Shown piece after piece: positions 38,578 to 50,448 of a DNA stretch of 64,000 nucleotides. Positions within the stretch are counted from its first letter, which is position 1. Every line of letters starts with the position of its first letter. The notes beneath the pieces were generated by a model that did no database searches, had not been told where the DNA came from, and worked only from the letters and a program-made list of their open reading frames with translations. Both the position numbers and the translations under genes were made by a program. Source of the stretch: Rhizobium rosettiformans (GTDB taxonomy: Bacteria > Pseudomonadota > Alphaproteobacteria > Rhizobiales > Rhizobiaceae). The stretch spans positions 1,038,501 through 1,102,500 of the forward strand of contig NZ_CP032405.1 of NCBI RefSeq assembly GCF_016806065.1, read 5' to 3'.

Positions 38578-40323
38578 TTGTCCCTGCTCCAAGTCTATTT
38601 CAAAGCCCTGAAATACCTTGCAAGTTACAAGTTGCGAGTTTCCCTCGTCGTCGCCGCGAACGTCGTTCTCGCTGTCATTACGATCCTGGAGCCCATTCTT
38701 TTCGGTCGCATCATCGATGCGATCTCGGAAAAGCGCGACGCCACTGGAATCCTGATCGCCTGGGGCTGCTTCGGTGTATTCAACACGGTCGCCTATGTGC
38801 TTGTCGCCCGCCAGGCCGATCGACTGGCGCATGGCCGCCGCGCCGATCTGCTGACCGAATCATTCGGCAAGATCATTTCCATGCCGCTCAGCTGGCACCA
38901 CACGCGCGGCACGTCGAATGCCCTGCATACTTTGTTGCGCGCAGGTGAGACGCTGTTCGGGCTTTGGCTGGAATTCATGCGCACGCATCTGGCGACCGCC
39001 GTCGCCCTCGCCCTGTTGATTCCGACGGCCTTCTCGATGGACGTGCGGCTCACATCGATCCTGATCATCCTCGCTGTTCTCTATGTCATCATCGGCAAGA
39101 CCGTGATGAACAGGACCAAGGAAGGCCAGGCCTCGGTGGAAGGCCATTATCACACGGTCTTCTCCCATGTGAGCGACTCGATCAGCAACGTCTCGGTCCT
39201 GCACAGCTACAACCGCATCGAGGCCGAAACCCGGGCGCTCAAGGAATACACGACGAAGCTGCTCTCCGCCCAGTACCCGGTTCTCGACTGGTGGGCGCTG
39301 GCGGGCGCCCTGAACCGTATCGCCTCGACACTCTCGATGCTGGTCATACTCGTGATCGGCACGCTTCTGGTCCAGCGAGGCGAATTGAAGGTCGGCGACA
39401 TCATTGCCTTTACCGGTTTTGCCGGTCTGCTGATTGCCCGCCTCGACCAGATGATCACCTTCATCAACCAGATCTTCGAGGCACGCTCGAAGTTAGAGGA
39501 CTTCTACAAGCTGGAAGACGCCGTCCAGGAACGGGAAGAGCGCGCCGGAGCCGCCGATCTGAAGCCGGTCAAGGGTGATGTCGAGTTCCGCGATGTATGC
39601 TTTGACTTTGCCTCGACCACGCAAGGCGTACGCGACATTTCCTTCCACGTCCGTGCCGGCCAGACGGTCGCGATCGTCGGACCAACGGGCGCCGGGAAAA
39701 CCACGCTTATCAATCTGTTGCAGCGGGTCTACGATCCGCAGTCGGGCCAAATCCTGATCGACGGCCAGGACATCGCCAAGGTGACCCGCAAGTCGTTGCG
39801 CCATGCGATCGCAACCGTCTTTCAGGATGCGGGCCTCCTGAACCGCTCGATCAAGGAGAATATCCGCCTGGGACGCGAAGACGCGACCGAGGAGGAAATC
39901 ATTCAGGCGGCCGAAGCCGCAGCAGCGACCGACTTCATTGAAAGCCGCATGATCGGCTTCGACACCCATGTCGGCGAGCGCGGCAACCGGCTGTCGGGTG
40001 GCGAGCGCCAGCGCATTGCCATCGCCCGCGCAATCCTGAAGAACGCGCCGATCCTCGTCCTCGACGAAGCGACCAGTGCGCTTGACGTGGAGACCGAAGC
40101 CCGGGTCAAGCAGGCGATCGATCGGCTCAGAAAGAACCGCACCACCTTCATCATCGCCCACCGCCTCTCAACCATTCGCGAAGCCGACCTGGTCATCTTC
40201 CTCGATCACGGTCGGGTCATCGAAAAGGGCAATTACGACGAGCTGAGCGCTCTCGGTGGCCGATTCACCTCACTTCTGCGCACCAGCGGCCTGCTCAAGG
40301 AAGAGCCGAGCCCGGCGATCTGA
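38578..40323 (+). CDS. ndvA: Cyclic beta-1,2-glucan ABC exporter NdvA/ChvA
   Basis: A 581-residue half-transporter that exports cyclic beta-1,2-glucan to the periplasm. The N-terminal six-helix ABC domain contains segments diagnostic for NdvA (RQADRLAHGRRADLLTE, SWHHTRGTSNALHTLLRAGE). The ATPase domain has Walker A GPTGAGKTT near residue 368, LSGGERQRIAIARAIL, the Walker B LVLDEATSALD and the switch His in IIAHRLST. The start is TTG at 38578 with AAAGG upstream; the sequence from MSLLQVY onward matches known NdvA N-termini. Its partner ndvB ends 4.7 kb upstream in the same orientation. Confidence 0.97.
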   Translation: MSLLQVYFKALKYLASYKLRVSLVVAANVVLAVITILEPILFGRIIDAISEKRDATGILIAWGCFGVFNTVAYVLVARQADRLAHGRRADLLTESFGKIISMPLSWHHTRGTSNALHTLLRAGETLFGLWLEFMRTHLATAVALALLIPTAFSMDVRLTSILIILAVLYVIIGKTVMNRTKEGQASVEGHYHTVFSHVSDSISNVSVLHSYNRIEAETRALKEYTTKLLSAQYPVLDWWALAGALNRIASTLSMLVILVIGTLLVQRGELKVGDIIAFTGFAGLLIARLDQMITFINQIFEARSKLEDFYKLEDAVQEREERAGAADLKPVKGDVEFRDVCFDFASTTQGVRDISFHVRAGQTVAIVGPTGAGKTTLINLLQRVYDPQSGQILIDGQDIAKVTRKSLRHAIATVFQDAGLLNRSIKENIRLGREDATEEEIIQAAEAAAATDFIESRMIGFDTHVGERGNRLSGGERQRIAIARAILKNAPILVLDEATSALDVETEARVKQAIDRLRKNRTTFIIAHRLSTIREADLVIFLDHGRVIEKGNYDELSALGGRFTSLLRTSGLLKEEPSPAI

Positions 40324-40336
40324 ACGGTAACACCGC

Positions 40337-41875
40337 TCAGATCGTATTGAGCGTCTCAAGCACCTGGGCGGCATGCTTGCGAATGGCGTCCTGCTTGAAA
40401 GGATCCATCCGCCGCCAGGTCGCATACATGTTGGAAAGCCGCGGATTGCGCGCCAGCTTCTCCGTATTGCGATCGAGGAAGTCCCAGTAGAGCGCGTTAA
40501 ACGGACAGGCCTTTGGGCCCGTCGTCAGCTTCGGATCGTAACGACAGCCGCCGCAGAAATTGCTCATCCGGTCGATATATTTGCCGCTCGCCGCATAGGG
40601 CTTGCTCGCCATGATCCCGCCGTCGCCATAAAGCGCCATGCCGAGCGTATTCGGCAATTCGACCCATTCGTAGGCATCGGAATAGACGGCAAGATACCAT
40701 TCGCAGACTTCTGCAGGATTGATCCCGGCCAGCATCGCGAAGTTGCCCGTCACCATCAGCCGCTGGATATGATGCGAATAGGCGTGTTCGATCGTATCGC
40801 CGACCGCACCCTTCATGCAGGCCATGTCGGTCTTCGCCGTCCAGTACATCTGCGGCAACGGACGGGTGGCGACAAGATGGTTGAGCGCCGCATATTCGGG
40901 CATCTCTGTCCAGTAAATACCGCGGACATATTCGCGCCAGCCGAGGATCTGCCGGATAAAACCCTCGACGGCATTGAGCGGTGCGCGACCCTCGAACCAG
41001 GCGGCCTCCGCCCGGCGGATGACGTCGATCGGCATGAGTAGGCCGGCATTGATGTAGGAGGAAACAAGCGAGTGATAGAGATAGGGCTCGCCTTTCACCA
41101 TCGCGTCCTGATAGTCGCCAAAATTGGGCAAGATCTCGTCGATGAACTGCTGAAGCTCCATCTCCGCCTGATCAGCGGTCACGGCAAAATGGAAACTGTC
41201 GAGCGAGCCCATGTGGCCGGCGAAGCGCTCTTCGACCAGAGCCAGCACGGACTTCGTGATCGCATCCTTTCGGTGGCTGATCCGATTTGGCCCCTTCAGC
41301 CCCTCTGCCGGTGGCTTGCGGTTCTCGGCATCGAAGTTCCATTTGCCGCCGACGGGCTCCTCGCCTTCCAGCAGCACGCGGTGACGCCGGCGCATGTCGC
41401 GATAGAAATACTCCATGCGCAACTGTTTGCGGCCCTTGCGCCATTCCCGGAAGTCTTCGATCGAACAGAGAAAGCGATCATCCTCGCGGATCTCGACCGG
41501 CACACCGAGAGCGGCTTCCCAGCCCCACATCTCGTCCGCCAGACGCCACTCCCCGCATTCCGTCACGACGACGGAGGTTGCGCCGATCTCGGCTAGAGCG
41601 CGGACAAGCTCGCCTTTCAGGCTCTGCGTGTTTTCGGGATCGTCCAGGGTGACGTAACGGACGGTAAGCCCCTTCTCTCTCAAGTCCTCGGCAAAGTGCC
41701 GCATGGCGGAAAAGAGAAAGGCGATCTTCTTCTTGTGATGCTTCACATAAGTCGCCTCGCTCATGACTTCCGCCATGAGCACCAGCGAGTTTTCAGGTTC
41801 GACATCGGCGAGCGCTGACAGGGAGTGACTGAGCTGATCCCCGAGAACGAGATGGATACGCGACGCCTTCACCAT
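40337..41875 (-). CDS. phrB: Iron-sulfur (6-4) photolyase, PhrB type
   Basis: A 512-residue cryptochrome/photolyase-superfamily protein of the FeS-BCP group, which repairs (6-4) photoproducts with FAD and a ribolumazine antenna. The four [4Fe-4S] ligands have the spacing of Agrobacterium PhrB: Cys353, Cys441, Cys444 (FCGGCRYDP) and Cys457 (KACPFNALYW). The antenna-domain start RIHLVLGDQLSH and the His-rich YSHHIQRLMVTGN segment are also family marks. Its ATG overlaps the end of the upstream SDR gene by seven bases. Confidence 0.95.
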   Translation of the reverse strand: MVKASRIHLVLGDQLSHSLSALADVEPENSLVLMAEVMSEATYVKHHKKKIAFLFSAMRHFAEDLREKGLTVRYVTLDDPENTQSLKGELVRALAEIGATSVVVTECGEWRLADEMWGWEAALGVPVEIREDDRFLCSIEDFREWRKGRKQLRMEYFYRDMRRRHRVLLEGEEPVGGKWNFDAENRKPPAEGLKGPNRISHRKDAITKSVLALVEERFAGHMGSLDSFHFAVTADQAEMELQQFIDEILPNFGDYQDAMVKGEPYLYHSLVSSYINAGLLMPIDVIRRAEAAWFEGRAPLNAVEGFIRQILGWREYVRGIYWTEMPEYAALNHLVATRPLPQMYWTAKTDMACMKGAVGDTIEHAYSHHIQRLMVTGNFAMLAGINPAEVCEWYLAVYSDAYEWVELPNTLGMALYGDGGIMASKPYAASGKYIDRMSNFCGGCRYDPKLTTGPKACPFNALYWDFLDRNTEKLARNPRLSNMYATWRRMDPFKQDAIRKHAAQVLETLNTI

Positions 41876-42585
41876 TCGATCGGCTGGCCGTCATAGGCAA
41901 AGAAGCCGCCCGTCTGCGACGGTTCAAGCTGATCCAGCACCGACAGCATCATGGCGACGCTCTCGCCCGGCTGGATCTTGTCATGTGCCTTGGAGAAGCC
42001 GCCCGAGAAGCCAGTATCCACCGAACCCGGATGCAGCGCCACCACCACACTCTTCGGTCGCAGACGAGCGATCTCGATCGCCGAGGTGCGGGTGATCTGG
42101 TTTAGAGCCGCTTTGGCCGAGCGGTAGGAGATCCAGCCGCCAAGCTTGTTGTCGCCGATCGACCCGACCCGCGCCGAGAGCGTGGCGAAGACGCTCTTGC
42201 CCTCGTTGGAAAGGAGCGGTGCGAAATGCTTCAGCGCCAGAGCCGGGCCGATCGCGTTCAGGGCGAACTGCGCCGCCATCACATCGCCCTGGATCGCCTT
42301 GATCGTCTTTTCCGGGCCATTGCCATCGATCACGAGCGCGCCGGTGGCGCAGAGGATGAGATCGAATTTCAGGCCCGCTTCCGAAAGCTTCGCGGCCGCA
42401 GCACCGACAGACGCATCATCCGTGATGTCGAACCCGTCAACGCTGCGGGAGAGTTCGACCACGCTGCCGCAATTCGGATCGGCCTTGATCGCAGCCGCAA
42501 AGGCGCCGCCGATACCTCCACTCGCCCCAAGCACGAGCGCACGGTAGCCGGGATTGAGGGACGTCATTCCGGAAAAGTCGGACAT
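41869..42585 (-). CDS. Short-chain dehydrogenase/reductase
   Basis: A 238-residue SDR with the nucleotide motif GASGGIGGAF near residue 20 and the active-site Tyr/Lys in ISYRSAKAALNQ. The preceding TLSARVGSIGDN supplies the Ser. It resembles the CsgA/C-factor-like SDRs often found beside photolyase genes. The ATG at 42585 has an AGGAGA site; the frame overlaps phrB, implying translational coupling. The substrate is unknown. Confidence 0.87.
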   Translation of the reverse strand: MSDFSGMTSLNPGYRALVLGASGGIGGAFAAAIKADPNCGSVVELSRSVDGFDITDDASVGAAAAKLSEAGLKFDLILCATGALVIDGNGPEKTIKAIQGDVMAAQFALNAIGPALALKHFAPLLSNEGKSVFATLSARVGSIGDNKLGGWISYRSAKAALNQITRTSAIEIARLRPKSVVVALHPGSVDTGFSGGFSKAHDKIQPGESVAMMLSVLDQLEPSQTGGFFAYDGQPIEW

Positions 42586-42653
42586 CTGGATCTCCTGCAG
42601 GTCTGTGCTACCCATTACGGCAGGCAGCCAGACCGGATCAGGCGCAGATTGTC

Positions 42654-43460
42654 TCAGAGGCGTTCGATGGCACCGTCGAAATCCGGCATGGCGCCGGGAT
42701 CGATCTCCATAAGCCGGCAGACAAGCCCCGCAATCTCGGTTTGCTTGATCGGGGCATCGGAACCGAGTCGGAATCCGACCGTGTAAAACGGCACTTCGGT
42801 CTCCTGGGGCGTCGGCCCCGCATGATTGCCGTCATCACCCATCCCATGATCGGCGGTGACGATCACCGTGTAGCCGGCCTCGACCCAATCAGGCACATGC
42901 CGTGCAAGCAGATCACCCTGCGTCCGGGCCGCGTTGCGATAACCGATGCTGTCGCCACCATGCTTGTGGCCAGCATCATCGACATTCATCGGGTGCAGCA
43001 GAAGAAAGTCGGGCGCCATGGACCGGATAAGCCATTCGGCGTCGGCGAAGAGATGGCTGTCGGGATAGGCATCGTCCCAGTAGAAAATGCCATGGGTGAT
43101 ATCGCCGGTCCCATCAACGAGAATCCGGTCGCAGTACCGGTCGAACGGGCAGGAGACATAGAGCTCCGAAACCCAGTGATAGGCGGCGGCTGCCGTCACG
43201 CCACCCTGTGCCCTGACTCGCGCGAAGAGATTGTCCCCCATGGAACGGCGCACCACGCCATTGCTGACCACGCCATGGTCCACGGGCTTTCGCCCCGTCA
43301 GCAAGGTCTCATAGAGCGGCCGCGACATGGCCGGCAGCTCGCAGGTCAGCTTGCGCACATCGGCGCGCCCCGCAGCCACGAGCCCTTCCATATAGCCGAG
43401 ACAGGTACGGGCCGCGTCGTAACGCAGCCCGTCGAGAACGATCAGGATCACTTTGTTCAT
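42654..43460 (-). CDS. Alkaline phosphatase-fold phosphodiesterase-like protein
   Basis: A 268-residue protein of the nucleotide pyrophosphatase/phosphodiesterase type. It has ILIVLDGLRYD at the N-terminus (first metal Asp), the nucleophile Ser/Thr region PAMSRPLYETLLTG, the metal-binding NVDDAGHKHG and the C-terminal TADHGMGDDGNH. No signal peptide is seen, so it is cytosolic or unconventional. Candidate substrates are nucleotides or phosphonates. It is about 70 bases upstream of the SDR gene and may be co-transcribed. Confidence 0.83.
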   Translation of the reverse strand: MNKVILIVLDGLRYDAARTCLGYMEGLVAAGRADVRKLTCELPAMSRPLYETLLTGRKPVDHGVVSNGVVRRSMGDNLFARVRAQGGVTAAAAYHWVSELYVSCPFDRYCDRILVDGTGDITHGIFYWDDAYPDSHLFADAEWLIRSMAPDFLLLHPMNVDDAGHKHGGDSIGYRNAARTQGDLLARHVPDWVEAGYTVIVTADHGMGDDGNHAGPTPQETEVPFYTVGFRLGSDAPIKQTEIAGLVCRLMEIDPGAMPDFDGAIERL

Positions 43461-43502
43461 GGCGCGCAACTTGCCACGCCGCGCGCCAAAGGCAAGACCG
43501 AC

Positions 43503-44360
43503 TTAGATGATGGGCTTGCCGCCTGTGACGGCGATCGTCGCGCCGGACACATAGCTGGAGAGCGGATCGGCGAGCATGACATAGGCCGTCTGCAATTCGG
43601 CCGGTTGCCCGGGGCGCTGCATCGGCACCTGTTTGCCGAAGTTCTTCACCTTGTCCTCCGGCATCGTTGAGGGAATGAGCGGCGTCCAGATCGGACCGGG
43701 TGCCACAGCATTGGCCCGGATGCTCTTTTCCGCCAGCATCTGCGCAAGCCCAGCGGTAAAGTTCTGGATCGCGCCCTTGGTGGTCGCATAGGCGAGAAGA
43801 TGCGGGCTGGGACTGACGGAATTGATCGAGGCCGTGTTGATGATCGAACCGCCGTTTTTCATATGCGGCACGGCCGCCTTGGTCAGATAGAACATGGCGT
43901 GGATATTGACGCGGAAGGTCAGCTCCCACTCCTCATCCGGGATTTCGGTGATGTCGTCAAAAGTCGCCTGGTGGGCGGCGTTGTTGACGAGAATGTCGAC
44001 GCCGCCGAGTTCACGAACCGCTATGTCGACAATCTCTCGGCAATGATCAGCGCTCTGAATGTCGCCTCGGACCAGCACGGCCTTGCGCCCAGCCTTTTCA
44101 ACCCAGCGCGCGGTGTCCTTGGCGTCCTCGTCTTCCTCGATATAGGAGATCAGCACGTCGGCACCTTCGCGTGCATAGGCGATTGCCACCGCCCGACCGA
44201 TCCCGCTGTCTCCACCGGTGATGATCGCATTCAGCCCTTCGAGCTTGCCCGAACCCTTATAGCTTTCTTCGCCATGATCGGGCCGCGGATTCATGTCGGC
44301 GGTCCGGCCCGGCATCGGAACCTTTTTCTGTGGAAAGGGCGGCGTGGGATAGTCGGCCAT
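43503..44360 (-). CDS. SDR family oxidoreductase, YghA-like
   Basis: A 285-residue protein of the YghA/general-stress SDR branch with a characteristic N-terminal extension (PGRTADMNPRPDHGEESYKGSGKL). It has the cofactor motif TGGDSGIGRAVAIAYAREGADV, the active-site region INTASINSVSPSPHLLAYATTKGA (Ser, Tyr and Lys) and the C-terminal SYVSGATIAVTGGKPII. E. coli YghA reduces aldehydes or is stress induced; the substrate here is unknown. GAGGAGA precedes the ATG. It stands upstream of the phosphodiesterase-like gene with a gap of about 40 bases. Confidence 0.88.
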   Translation of the reverse strand: MADYPTPPFPQKKVPMPGRTADMNPRPDHGEESYKGSGKLEGLNAIITGGDSGIGRAVAIAYAREGADVLISYIEEDEDAKDTARWVEKAGRKAVLVRGDIQSADHCREIVDIAVRELGGVDILVNNAAHQATFDDITEIPDEEWELTFRVNIHAMFYLTKAAVPHMKNGGSIINTASINSVSPSPHLLAYATTKGAIQNFTAGLAQMLAEKSIRANAVAPGPIWTPLIPSTMPEDKVKNFGKQVPMQRPGQPAELQTAYVMLADPLSSYVSGATIAVTGGKPII

Positions 44361-44442
44361 GGGTCATCTCCTCGTTGCTGATGTCGAGGGTCAAACCGGT
44401 GAGCCATGGATGGGTTCCGGAAAACGGTACCAGCAAATGAAC

Positions 44443-44465
44443 AGGGCCGGCGTGACGCCGGCCCT
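44443..44465 (-). terminator. Terminator of the galactoside operon
   Basis: Perfect stem AGGGCCGGCG/CGCCGGCCCT with a TGA loop, 15 bases downstream of the beta-galactosidase stop on the minus strand. The T-tail is interrupted, so strength is uncertain. Confidence 0.65.
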
Positions 44466-44479
44466 CGAACATGTCGAAA

Positions 44480-46410
44480 TCAGGCACGCCAGGCGGCGAG
44501 CGCCTGCGGTCTCAGGACCCTCTCACCCAGTACGGGAACGGCACCTTCAGGGAGCGTCCAGTCTTCTGTTCCGTAGTTGAAGGCAAAGACCAGATCGCCG
44601 CGACGGCGGATACGAATGAAGTCCGGCACCGGCAGCGTGGCAACACCGGCCTTCTTCGTCGCCAGTTCCAACACCTCGGCCAGCAGCCCTGCATCCGCCC
44701 AGCAGGCAAGATAGAGCACATTGTCTTTTTCGGTGAGCGCCGGATCACCATTGTCGAAGGTGGCGAGCACCGAAGCCGATGTCTCGACATATTCCCGCCA
44801 ACGGATCGCATGACCCGACACTTTGCCAGAAACGCGATCCGAGAGCCCGGGGCGCATCGAGGAAACCTGAATGACGCGATTGCCCGTGAGTGCGCCCAGC
44901 GGACCCGGCGGCAGGTTTTCCGGAATGCGGAAATTGCGGTCGCGCGAACCCGTGCGCGCACCGATCACTAGGACACCCCCAGCCTTTTCAAGCTCGGCGC
45001 GTGCCGCTTCAGTGACTTCCGTCATGCAGGGCACGACAACGAGCGGATAGCCCTCGAGCGAGACGCCCGGACGGACGAAATCGACGTTGAGGCCGAGATG
45101 ACGCAGGGCCTCGTACCAGCGGAAGCAGAGTTCCTCGTAGCGGAAATCCTTGCCCTGCGGCTGGATCATCGTCGACCAGTAGCTCTGATAGTCGAAGACC
45201 AGCGCGACAGGTGCCTGGCTCGTTTCGGGAAGCGCGCCGAGCGCAGCCAGCTCGTCAGAGACCTGCATGGCTTCCTTGCCGCCCGGCGACCACTCGTCGA
45301 GGCCGGGAAGGTTCAGGCCCGCATGCATCTGTTCCTGCGCGAAGGGCGCCTGACGCCAACGGAAGTAACTGACGACATCAGCCCCATGCGCGAGCGCCTC
45401 CCACGTCCACAGCCGCACCATGCCCGGCTTCGGCACGGGGTTCCACGGCGCCCAGTTCACCGGACCCGGCTGCTGCTCCATCACCCAGAAGCGACCCTTG
45501 CCGACGGCGCGGTAGAGATCGTGGTGATAAGGCGCGATATCGGGATGCGAGGTCTCGGCCCAGCGATTGCGCTCTTCTTCGGTGAAGGGGAACTTCTCGA
45601 CGAAGCCAATCGGATAACTGTCCCAGGAGGCGAGATCGAGATTGTCGCCGACCTTGAAGTGGTCGAAATCAGAGACGAAGCCCATGAAGTTATGGGTGAT
45701 CCAGCGACCGGACGAATGCTTGCGGATGATCTCGCACTGCATCTTGTCGTAAGCCGCGACCTGGTCGGAATGGAAACGCCAGAAGTCGAGGCGCGTCGCC
45801 GGGTTCGGCTCGGTCACAGTGAGGTTCGGCAGAGCGACGTCGTCGAAGCTTGTGAGCTCCATCGACCAGAAGACCGAACCCCAGGCCTCGTTGAGCTGAT
45901 CGGTCGACTGGTAGCGCAGGCGAAGCCAGCGCTTGAAGCTCTTCAGATCTTCAGGACCCCAGGAAACCGTCGTATCGTGACAGCCATACTCATTGTCCGT
46001 CTGCCAGCCGACGATACCGGGGTGCTCGCCATAGCGCTTGGCGACGATCTCGACGATGCGCGCGCTCTCCTTCCACCAGGTCTCCGATGAAAAGGTATAG
46101 TGACGACGCGAGCCGAAGCCGCGCGGGCGGCCCTGTTCGTCATAGGGAATGATATCGGGGCATTCGTCCACGAGCCACTTGGGCGGAGTCGCGGTCGGCG
46201 TGCCGAGCACGACCTTAAGTCCCGCTTCATGCAACACGTCGATTGCCCGGTCGAGCCAATCGAAGGTGAAATTGCCGCGCGAGGGCTCCAGACGAGACCA
46301 GGCGAATTCACCGATGCGCACGAAGGAAATGCCGAGTTCGCGCATCCGGCGCGCGTCGGTTCGCCACCGGCTTTCGTCCCAGTGTTCCGGATAGTAGCAG
46401 ACGCCCAGCA

Positions 46411-46411
<1 letters not shown>
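44480..46411 (-). CDS. Beta-galactosidase, glycoside hydrolase family 42
   Basis: A 643-residue cytosolic enzyme that hydrolyses lactose or other beta-galactosides. It begins MLGVCYYPEHWDESRW, the usual GH42 start. The acid/base Glu141 lies in TDNEYG and the nucleophile Glu312 in VMEQQPG, the same numbers as in the Thermus A4 enzyme. A beta-barrel plus trimerisation domain (about 395-590) and a small C-terminal beta domain follow. It is the last gene of the operon; its ATG overlaps the ATPase stop (TAATG). Confidence 0.95.
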
Positions 46412-47494
<1,083 letters not shown>

Positions 47495-47502
<8 letters not shown>

Positions 47503-49600
47503 GGGTCTTGCCTCCCTTGATCGATTCGAGTTCGAGGAGAAGTGCACTTTCGGGCATCAGCATCGGCAGCGGCAGTCCGGCAAGACCGGCACTGGAAAGC
47601 GCGAAACTGACACCGCCGGAAAGCAGCGCTTTCTGGCCCTCGGAGATACGGATGAATTGCGGTTCTGCCGGCAGCACGGTCTTGATCCGCCACTGGCCAC
47701 CGAACTGGGTGATCTCATCGGGCAGGCGCAGAGGTGCTGGCTGTTCGCCCACCATCTGCGGCCCCTGAGCGACGATCACCACGATTTTCTCGGCCGAAGC
47801 CGCACCCCAGACATAGCGACCGTCCAGCGGCTCCATGCGGAAACTGGCGCCCGGCGCATGGAAGAGGTCACGCAGTCGCTTGTAGGTCTCGATATAGACC
47901 TTCAGCTCGGCGCGCTCCTCCTCCGCCAGTTCCAGCGGATTGAGCTCGACACCGAGATGATAGGCAAGCGCCACCAGCGCCCGGAAGGCGAGTGTATGCC
48001 GACGGCCCGTCTGGTGGTTCGGTGAGGCCGAGATATGGCTGCCGAGAATTTCCGGCGGCACGAAGACCGAAGCGCCGCGCTGGATTTCCAGCCGCTCCAG
48101 CGCATCCGTGCAATCGGACGTCCAGACGCGATGGGTGCGCTTCAACGCACCATAATCGATACGCCCGCCCCCGGAGGCGCAGCTTTCGATTTCGACATTG
48201 GGATGAGCGGCACGAACGCGGTCCATCAGCGCATAGACGGCACGGGTCTGGGCAGCAGTCTTCGCTTTGCCGTCGCGACCCGCGGCATGCGTCAGATCGC
48301 GGTTCATGTCCCACTTGATGTAGGAAACGGCGTGGTTGGAGAGCACCGCATCGATCTTGCTGAAGAGATAGTCGGAGACTTCGGGGCGGGTCAGATCCAG
48401 CACCAGCTGGGTGCGCGATTCGAGGATCGGACGACCCTCGACCGTCAGCGCCCAGTCGGGATGCGCCTTGTACAGTTCGGAAACCGGGTTCACCATCTCA
48501 GGCTCGAACCAAATGCCGAACTGCATACCAAGGCCTGTGACATGGTCCACCAGCGGCTTCAAGCCGTCGGGATATTTGCGGGCATCGATATCCCAGTCGC
48601 CAAGGCTCGTTGTGTCGTTGTCGCGCTTGCCGAACCAGCCGTCGTCGAGCACGAAGCGCTCGATGCCGAGTTCGGCAGCCGCTGTCGCCTGGGCTTTGAG
48701 CGAGTCCATCTGGTGATCGAAGTAATTGCCTTCCCAGGTGTTGAGCGTCACCGGGCGCGGGCTCATTTGGCCGCCCGGCCAAGTGGTCAGTTCTTCGCGC
48801 ACGAAGGCATGGAAGTCTTCCGTATCGGCGCCTGCATAGGCAAGCGGGCTTTCATAGCTTTCGCCCGGAGCGAGGGTCATCTCACCCGGCTCGAACAGCT
48901 CACCGAGATGTACGAGGCGCCGTCCGTCATCGGTGCGGTCGATGACCATCTGGTGGTTGCCGCTGAAGCCAAGCGTGACGCCGAAGATCTGGGTCTCGCT
49001 TTCGATGAACAGCATCGGAAAGCGATCATGGGACGTACGCCCACGACGATTTTCCTGGATCCAGGTGCCATTGCCGAGCAGCTCGCGCCGCGTCTGGAAC
49101 TCACGCCCCCAGATGCCGGTAAAGCTCATCACCTGCAGGTCACCTGCCGGTGCAAGGAAGGTGCCGGCCATGCAGCGATCGAGCTGATAGTCCGTGTCGC
49201 CGCGATTGGTCAGCTTCGTCGCCATCGAAATGAGGCCGGAGGTATGCGCCGTCAGCGTGATGGCAAGCGATAGATTCGCGACGGCATCGATACCGGTCAG
49301 CACCGTGCGATTGCCATCTCGGCTAACAGTCCAGCCGCCGAACTGTGCGACGAAGTCACGCCCCCCACGATGACCTGCAATCGCCGGCCAGCCGAAGAAG
49401 CCCATGCCGCCTGTCGGCAGGAGAACGGACGAGGGTACCGCCACGTCCATGCCGTTGACGCGGCTTGACCGTTCGATCGCGAACAAGGAATCGGGTTCGA
49501 CAGGCTCCGCCCCGAAGGACAGGATCTCCGGCATGCCGAGGTCCGGCAGGCGCAAGCTCAGCGACAGCTGGCCCGAATCGATGATGATTATTTCACTCAT
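47495..49600 (-). CDS. Alpha-galactosidase, glycoside hydrolase family 36
   Basis: A 701-residue GH36 enzyme that cleaves alpha-1,6-galactosides such as melibiose or raffinose. An N-terminal beta-sandwich precedes the TIM barrel. It has FVLDDGWFGKRDND, the nucleophile Asp431 in YIKWDMNRD and the acid/base Asp482 in ESCASGGGRID. No signal peptide, so it acts on imported sugar. The ATG at 49600 overlaps the stop of the upstream permease (ATGA); the longer frame runs inside that permease and is rejected. Confidence 0.94.
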
Positions 49601-50448
49601 CCCTTGGTCGCTCCGAGTGTGAGGCCAGCGATGAAGTGGCGCTGCATCAGGAAGAACATGGCGACCGGCGGCAAGGCCGCGACGATCGAGCCGGCGGAGA
49701 CGAGATGCCAGGCGGCCACCCACTGGCCGTTCAGCGAATAGAGCCCGGCGGTAACCGGCATGGCATGCTGACCCTGCACGAGAACCGTCGCCCAGAAGTA
49801 GTCGTTCCAGACGAAGGTGAAGATCAGCACGGACAGCGCTGCAATCGCCGGGCGCATCAGCGGCAGCACGATATAGCGGAAGATCCGCCATTCCGAGACG
49901 CCCTCGACGCGGGCCGATTCGATCAGCGCAAAGGGCAGGCCCTTGATGAAATTGCGCATGAACAGCGTGCAGAAGCCGGTCTGGAAGGCGACATGGAAGA
50001 GCACGAGGCCCATCGTCGTGTCGTAGAGACCGGCACGCAGCGTCATGTCACGCACCGGCACCATCAGGATCTGGAACGGGATGAAGTTGCCAGCGACGAA
50101 CATGAAGAACAGGACGAGATTGCCCTTGAACTTGTAGACCGCAAGCGCAAAGCCGGTGAGGCAGGAGAGTGCTACGGCGCCGATCACCGTCGGGATCGTC
50201 ACCTTGAACGAGTTCAGTATGTAATAGCCGATCGGCGAGTTGTTGAAGACGGCCGAATAGTTCGCGAAGCCGGCAAAGCCGGAGGGGATGCCGAAATAGT
50301 TCCCGGCGGCCAAGTCACCCGCGGGGCGCACTGACGTGATGGCAACGCCGATCAGCGGCAGGAGCCAGAGGAAAAGCGCCACCGGCAGCAGGATCTTGTA
50401 GGCCGTCTGCGCAAAGGGCGAGGCCTTCTGGATCGGAGTGGGGAACAT
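49597..50448 (-). CDS. Sugar ABC permease, LacG-like
   Basis: A 283-residue CUT1 permease with six hydrophobic segments and the ATPase-contact EAA loop SARVEGVSEWRIFRYIVLP near residue 180. It forms the inner-membrane channel with the gene before it. Start and stop both overlap neighbours (TGATG with the preceding permease and ATGA with the alpha-galactosidase), so expression is coupled. Confidence 0.92.
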   Translation of the reverse strand: MFPTPIQKASPFAQTAYKILLPVALFLWLLPLIGVAITSVRPAGDLAAGNYFGIPSGFAGFANYSAVFNNSPIGYYILNSFKVTIPTVIGAVALSCLTGFALAVYKFKGNLVLFFMFVAGNFIPFQILMVPVRDMTLRAGLYDTTMGLVLFHVAFQTGFCTLFMRNFIKGLPFALIESARVEGVSEWRIFRYIVLPLMRPAIAALSVLIFTFVWNDYFWATVLVQGQHAMPVTAGLYSLNGQWVAAWHLVSAGSIVAALPPVAMFFLMQRHFIAGLTLGATKG

